A stretch of DNA of 64,000 nt from Loripinus fragilis (Eukaryota; Mollusca; Bivalvia; Lucinida; Lucinidae): the NCBI GenBank assembly GCA_964019695.1, contig OZ026525.1, forward strand, positions 63,582,253-63,646,252, written 5' to 3'. The notes below the pieces were generated by a model, which was not told where the DNA came from, did no database searches, and saw only the letters and a list, made by a program, of their open reading frames with translations. Positions 59,150-64,000 of the stretch are shown here, in pieces. Within the stretch, counting starts at the first letter, position 1. Every line of letters starts with the position of its first letter. The translations under genes and the position numbers were made by a program.

Positions 59150-60980
59150 CACAGGCATGGTTTTACCAAACTTACAGCCTGACATTTGTAAAATAAGTAT
59201 TTTGGGCTAGTACTTTTTTAACTTTGTCAATAATATGATGTTTTTCCCTGACCATTTGGCGCATTTTACCTCAATTTAAGACAAATAGGTCATTAATTGT
59301 AGATATTGTACCTTTTTGACCAATAAAATTGCAAAGTGACCTTGACCTTTGACCTCTATGACCTTGATTTTTCCCTTTCACTGACCTTGACCTTGCAGCA
59401 TCCTGGCTGTAGTAGATTTTTCTCCAGCTTGGTCTTCGGAAAAAATGTAAGCGGTCAAAATGCCATGTCGGTGAGCATAGCCCTCTGCATGCAAACTAGT
59501 ATTGCTCTTCACACCTTCTGGCTGTTACATAATACTAGCTTTTGTCACCTAAATTAGCAGAAAATGCTTTATTTTGCACAAATGAACCTTTTTATGTGAT
59601 AAGAAGTTGATTTTATGTGTAAAGAAAGGATTATATGCCCCATAGCTAGGAGCTAGTAATTTTGGTCTTGTCCATGGTTAGGGGGTAACTCCACATTAGA
59701 CTCATGCTGGTAAAGCACATGCATTCTTTCGGTATAGTTTATTGTAAAGTGGTGTTATAAGCTTATATGAGTGACCATGAGTGAAATTTAAAGTATTTCC
59801 GATATATAATAAAAGAGATATAAGAAAATGAATATGTTCACTTTTCCTTTTCATTATTTTGCTGTACAATGATTTTACCAGTAATATGTGTAGGTGGGGT
59901 GGGGGTAGGATTGTTTAAAGGATTCCCTAGAATAACTTTGGGGTAAATGATGCAAATAAGCAATATACATGTGCTTTACAATGTTTATTGGTTGGAATTT
60001 AAATATTTTCTTGGTCCTTTATCTAAAATGGGTTATGTCTTTAGGTCACAGACCTGTAATTAAAAAAAGAGCAGTAATTGGCTCAACAGGTGGGTGGAAG
60101 TTCAGCATAATATTTTTTAAGTTGTAAGGTGTTTCATGATTGGTCAATAATACAACTACGGAGATATATAAATTTATTAGACGGGGATCTTTGCTGTTTT
60201 TTTAAACAACATTCCATTGCTTTTTTGATTAGGTTTACTGGTGTGGCGTAGAAAAAAGAACCTTGCATAATGGTTTGTTTTCAGTAGAATTTTCCTCTCA
60301 TGTAGGGTGCTCACCTTCAGGGGCCAAAAAGTGGTAAATCATGCTGGTCACGGGGGTATCTCATTCTTGTTTATTGATTTAACTAGGTCCAATCTGTAAC
60401 TCTATGGCAGCCTCATTGTGATTGAAGAGTTGTGAGGACCACATCCTACTTATTATAATAATGAAGGTCTATGGAAAAACAATTACAGGTTAACTAATTG
60501 CAAAATTGTAATTGGAAATTGAGTCAGGATACCTAGCGAATTGTTAAAATACAAGCATTGATGATATCTGCATGTTCAATAATTGTCGGACGTTATGAAC
60601 TTGCCCATAGAGGGGCAGGCATAATGATAAATGAACCCAAACTTTACACACACGCACGCACACACAAAACACACGCGCACAAACACGTGGATATACAATA
60701 CTAAATATATTTATTCATGCCCAGTAATCGGCTAATATTATAGTCACGATATCCTTGACCTGGTTTATACCAAAAGTTAAAGATCTGTTTCAAGTAAACA
60801 CAATATAACTCGGGTTTCCAAATGTATTGTAAGAGGGTCGTTCCAAAAAGTCTTGAAACGGATCATTCAGAAAAAGAGATAACTTACAATATTAGAAATT
60901 ATCTGACACAGTTTTATTGAGTCTGAGGACTAATGGAAAATGCAACAGTTCTCATGTCGCTGCTTAAGCGGTGTTCTGGT
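59150..60980. other. Gene-free stretch
   Basis: 59330-59400 has a run of TGACCT/TGACCTTTGACCT words. 60640-60690 is a CA/CG-rich low-complexity patch. Around 60735-60860 is a block also found at 29830-29920, ending with the mariner-like 'gagggtcgttccaaaaagt' terminus. No gene is supported. Confidence 0.5.
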
Positions 60981-61125
60981 CTCGAGGTTATAAAACTTGA
61001 GTTCATTCTCAGACTCAAAATAAAGCGCAATGATTGGCTGCTTGTGGACATGTGTCCGCAAGCAGCCACACGTCCGCAAGCAGCCAATCATTGCGCTTTA
61101 TTTTGAGTCTGAGATTGTCTCGAGG
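60981..61125. repeat. Long palindrome with 42-bp arms
   Basis: 61008-61049 (CTCAGACTCAAAATAAAGCG ... GCTTGTGGAC) pairs with 61072-61113 (GTCCGCAAGC ... GAGTCTGAG) with one mismatch. A related shorter form is at 39861-39968. Confidence 0.92.
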
Positions 61126-62904
61126 CCTGCTTTCAGCAAGATCCAAATATTCGCAAAGGACCAGAATATAAAACAATACCAACACCATACCAGCTCCATG
61201 CGGTACAACGAAGGTTCTGGTTTTTGTCTCGCAGCTGTATCCAGAGACCTATTTATGATTATATTTCATGATTTTCATGATTACACCACAATTTATCTTT
61301 ATATTATCACGTCATTGAAATTTCCAACCACGTCATTTTGAAATCATTTTTATAGCTTTTGTTTCCAGAATATCTTCTTACTTGATCAGAATTTCAGCTG
61401 TTTTTATCCAAAAGAGAAATACCTGTATTACATACCGCTTATTAACCCGTGGCAAAAATATAAATCGTGCATGTACAGGTTGGAAGCCAAGTGAGGTCAA
61501 CGTAATGTTAAAATGATGTCATGATGTAACATCGCATCTAAGCGTTTCCAGTAACTTCTTGGAAGAAATATAAATGCAGTATTTACTGTTGAGCAAGAAA
61601 ATGTTTTATTTGTGTGAGATTAGTCATTTGCTATCCTTGTTTGTCTTTAATTGGCAATCCTCAGGATGCCAACTGGTGATCCTATGTATGGATTGATAGA
61701 CTAATTATGCCATTGTTATGTTAAAGAAACGTCATCACCCTATGTCACAATTCAGCCATTCTGGAAGCCAATTTAGATATTAAAATGCGGTATATAATAA
61801 TGAACAGCAAAAGGAATGTTTTATTTATGTGAGGTTGGAATAAAATCCGCCCCTTGCGATAATCCTTTGTCGATAACATCCATGGATTTTCTATCGCACA
61901 TTCACACTCCTGATAGATTTTTATAAGATTTGCCTATTCGGTTGCCCATAATCATGTCGAACGTAATATCAGCAATATTTCAGACAAAAATATAAATCAC
62001 AAACTATTTTGATTGTAAACAGCTTTATTTTTATCAAACGAATGATTTATATTAATTCGATTCAAAATGATTATTAAATTAAGTCCAACAATTGGCATTC
62101 TGTTTGAATCGGCATTGCTTTCGTTATACAATACACTACACCTTGGACAATTAATAGATATGCGCAATAATGCAAAATTGAAGAGTACCCAGCGCTTAAA
62201 CGTTGAAATTTTTGTGGACATGTTATTATAAGTTACGTGGATTACAAATAGTCGGCAAAAACACAGCCTGTTCTAGTAAAAAAAAGTCTTCAGGCGGCAG
62301 AGAGAGTTGATAATTTGTTTATAGCTTGCTATCGCATATCCAAAGACTCGAGGGCCTAGGAAACTTAGATCTTATAGAATTTTACTATAATTGAAAAAGT
62401 AAGAAGAAAGCAAAGATCAGGAATCGATACAATCCATTTCACCACCTGACCCTATACACCATATGAGTAAGTGACAAAAACACAAGGAAACATCACATAC
62501 AAAATAGCCAAGAGGTCAGCTCTTTCCCTGCAAAGCATTTTGGTTGATATATAATCTTTGAGCAGCCATGATAACACATGGCTAAGACTACTCTTGCACG
62601 AATTACGTCCTCTCTTGTGTGCACGATCTGCTTGTTACGTCAGTGACGTTATGGTACAAATATCCAGTTGATCCATTACGGTGCATTTACATTTATTATT
62701 CAATGTACTTTGTCTACTGGGTATTTTTTCATGCTTTTTTGTCGTATGCTGTTTTTTTCAAAATCATCTTTTTCGAAAAAATATGTTTAGGAATACCATT
62801 TAAGTGTCAAACAGTTTGAATCCAAATCAGACCAAATTGTTTGCAAATTATATTAGCAGACTACACTAGTAGGCAAAAACTTTTGATGTTGGTTATAGAA
62901 ATCA

Positions 62905-63102
62905 GGGCCCGGAATTACAATGCCTCCTTAAAGTTAAGGAAAACTTAAGTTAAGTATTGATTTTTAAGGATGCTAAAAATAACGTTTCAAACTGTTTAAA
63001 TTCAAAATAGTTTCATTTTTCTGTAGATCACAATGGTATATTTGACCCCAATATAACATGTTGAAATATTAATACTTAACTTCCTCATTGTAATTCTGGG
63101 CC
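62905..63102. mobile_element. ~198-bp MITE seen against an empty site
   Basis: Inverted ends are GGGCCCGGAATTACAATG and CATTGTAATTCTGGGCC, with an inner pair of 'taaagttaagg' / 'ttaacttcctc' type. The paired block reads 'agagatcagaacattccgaacg' at about 17240 where this copy reads 'agaaatcag'-element-'aacgatcc', so the insertion is specific to this copy. A few bases (cattccg) were lost at the site or belong to the target. Confidence 0.82.
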
Positions 63103-63751
63103 AACGATCCTCGTATATCGTTATTTACATACAGTTCCTACAGTTATCAACTGTACAAGTCCATTTCCGTTTACGGGGAGTTAGATGGTAGTTTATATTT
63201 TCATTCAATTTTTAAGATAACATTCTGTAGCAAACAGAGGATATCCTGATCAGACGGCACGTTCTGTGGCGTCTAATCTGGGTCTGAACTGTTTGCCTAT
63301 ATCCCACAAAAGGACGCCAGGCACATATAGCTTAATGCGACGAAGCCTATAACAATTCAGCCATATTTCTTTTCGGTTGCTGTCTTCACTAAGGAGATAT
63401 GTCATTCTTTTCATTATATGGCTTCGTTACGCCTCAACCCATGTGAACCACGACGTACGAAAACATGTTTTAAGGATTTATGAGCATGCAACTGTCCACA
63501 TTGTATATTCATAGCGACGCGCTGGTACGTTAGCAATGTATGCTTAGCCTGCAATTAGATGTCGCATTATCATGACAGTGAAAATAACAGGCATTGATCA
63601 GACAGCGAGAAGCAGACTGAATTATGATTTTCTTTATCGCATATAAACATATGCCCTGCGTTTGTTGTAGCTTGGATCAAATAACCGTGTATGTTAAGGT
63701 TATACACCTGTCTATTATTTATACGTTAGCTAAAATAGCTTTAGATTAGCC

Positions 63752-63760
63752 CATATAAAA
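63752..63760 (+). promoter_or_regulatory. TATA-like box of P450-7
   Basis: CATATAAAA lies 47 bp before the ATG, the same as in P450-4. Confidence 0.5.
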
Positions 63761-63798
63761 TTTTGTATCAGCTAAAACAGTGTTCTGATTGAAGCAGG

Positions 63799-64000
63799 AT
63801 GGATGTTTTGACATATCTAGCAATTGGTTCATTAGCATTCGTGGTTATGGTTTGGTATAGGCGGAAAACTCAATCAAGCTTTCGTTCACCACCAGGGCCA
63901 AGGCCTTTGCCATTAGTTGGAAATATGTTTTCCTTCAACTTTAGTAGAATGCACTTGACATTTGCTCAGCTTGCAGAAGTCTATGGCAAAATATTTAAAG
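63799..64000 (+). CDS. P450-7: cytochrome P450, N-terminal part, runs off the window
   Basis: The first 67 codons are open. They give a hydrophobic anchor (LTYLAIGSLAFVVMVW), basic residues, the hinge SPPGPRPLPLVGN and the start of helix A (FAQLAEVYGKIF). The ATG lies exactly where the paired gene P450-4 starts, and the upstream DNA is nearly the same. The rest lies outside the window, so I cannot say whether the gene is intact. The family and expected role are as for P450-3. Confidence 0.93.
   Translation, partial: MDVLTYLAIGSLAFVVMVWYRRKTQSSFRSPPGPRPLPLVGNMFSFNFSRMHLTFAQLAEVYGKIFK

Larger units (their letters stand above)
61140..63798 (+). repeat. Duplicated block upstream of P450-7 (paired with 15560-18178)
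   Basis: It is collinear with the block before P450-4. Shared landmarks are 'ctcgagggcctaggaaactt', 'caaggaaacatcaca', 'ccatttccgtttacggg/ttatggg', 'cgttctgtggcgtct' and the promoter up to the ATG. The MITE at 62905-63102 is extra in this copy. The 61720-62340 part has no close partner. No gene is supported. Confidence 0.8.

Overview
The window looks like animal nuclear DNA, most probably from a bivalve mollusc. It is AT-rich and sparsely coding, and it is full of foldback/MITE repeats, tRNA-derived SINEs, microsatellites and mariner-type termini. The only cellular genes are paralogous microsomal cytochrome P450s. The mollusc assignment is inference from the repeat style and the P450 type; no marker gene fixes the species.

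Backbone: seven P450 loci, all on the + strand and all intronless. P450-1 (7646-9157) is frameshifted. P450-2 (9722-10036) is a 3' scrap whose haem cysteine codon reads Arg. P450-3 (12754-14259) is the one intact gene, 501 codons. P450-4 (18179-27001) is split by a 7.3 kb Polinton-type element. P450-5 (33855-35375) has two frameshifts. P450-6 (43086-43614 plus 50247-50385) is decayed and split by a 6.6 kb insertion. P450-7 (63799 to the window end) is open at the edge. Each copy carries related upstream DNA, including a TATA-like CATATAAA box about 35-50 bp before the ATG, and related downstream DNA. The array therefore grew by segmental duplication of whole gene-plus-flank units. The clearest pair of units is about 15.5-18.4 kb and 61.1-64.0 kb.

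Mobile DNA: (i) 18373-25671 has 1,787-bp terminal inverted repeats, AG...CT ends and a 6-bp target duplication, which are Polinton/Maverick hallmarks. It carries only three minus-strand genes: a putative minor-capsid (penton-like) gene with one in-frame stop, a small basic protein, and a zinc-finger/acidic protein with a frameshift. No polymerase, integrase, ATPase, protease or major capsid gene is visible. (ii) 50981-59149 is an uncharacterised 4.08 kb element that has received a second, inverted copy of itself, flanked by a TTCAA duplication. (iii) 43615-50246 is a 6.6 kb insertion with similar inverted ends and internal tandem duplications. (iv) Smaller items are a pair of 1.37 kb elements with mariner-like ends, three SINEs, four copies of a ~240 bp MITE, several large foldbacks, and two 3' remnants of a retroelement reverse transcriptase.

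Functionally, the locus is a birth-and-death P450 cluster in which one or two genes could encode active monooxygenase and the rest are at different stages of decay. Because the paralogous units can be compared with each other, several insertions can be seen against empty sites inside the same window.
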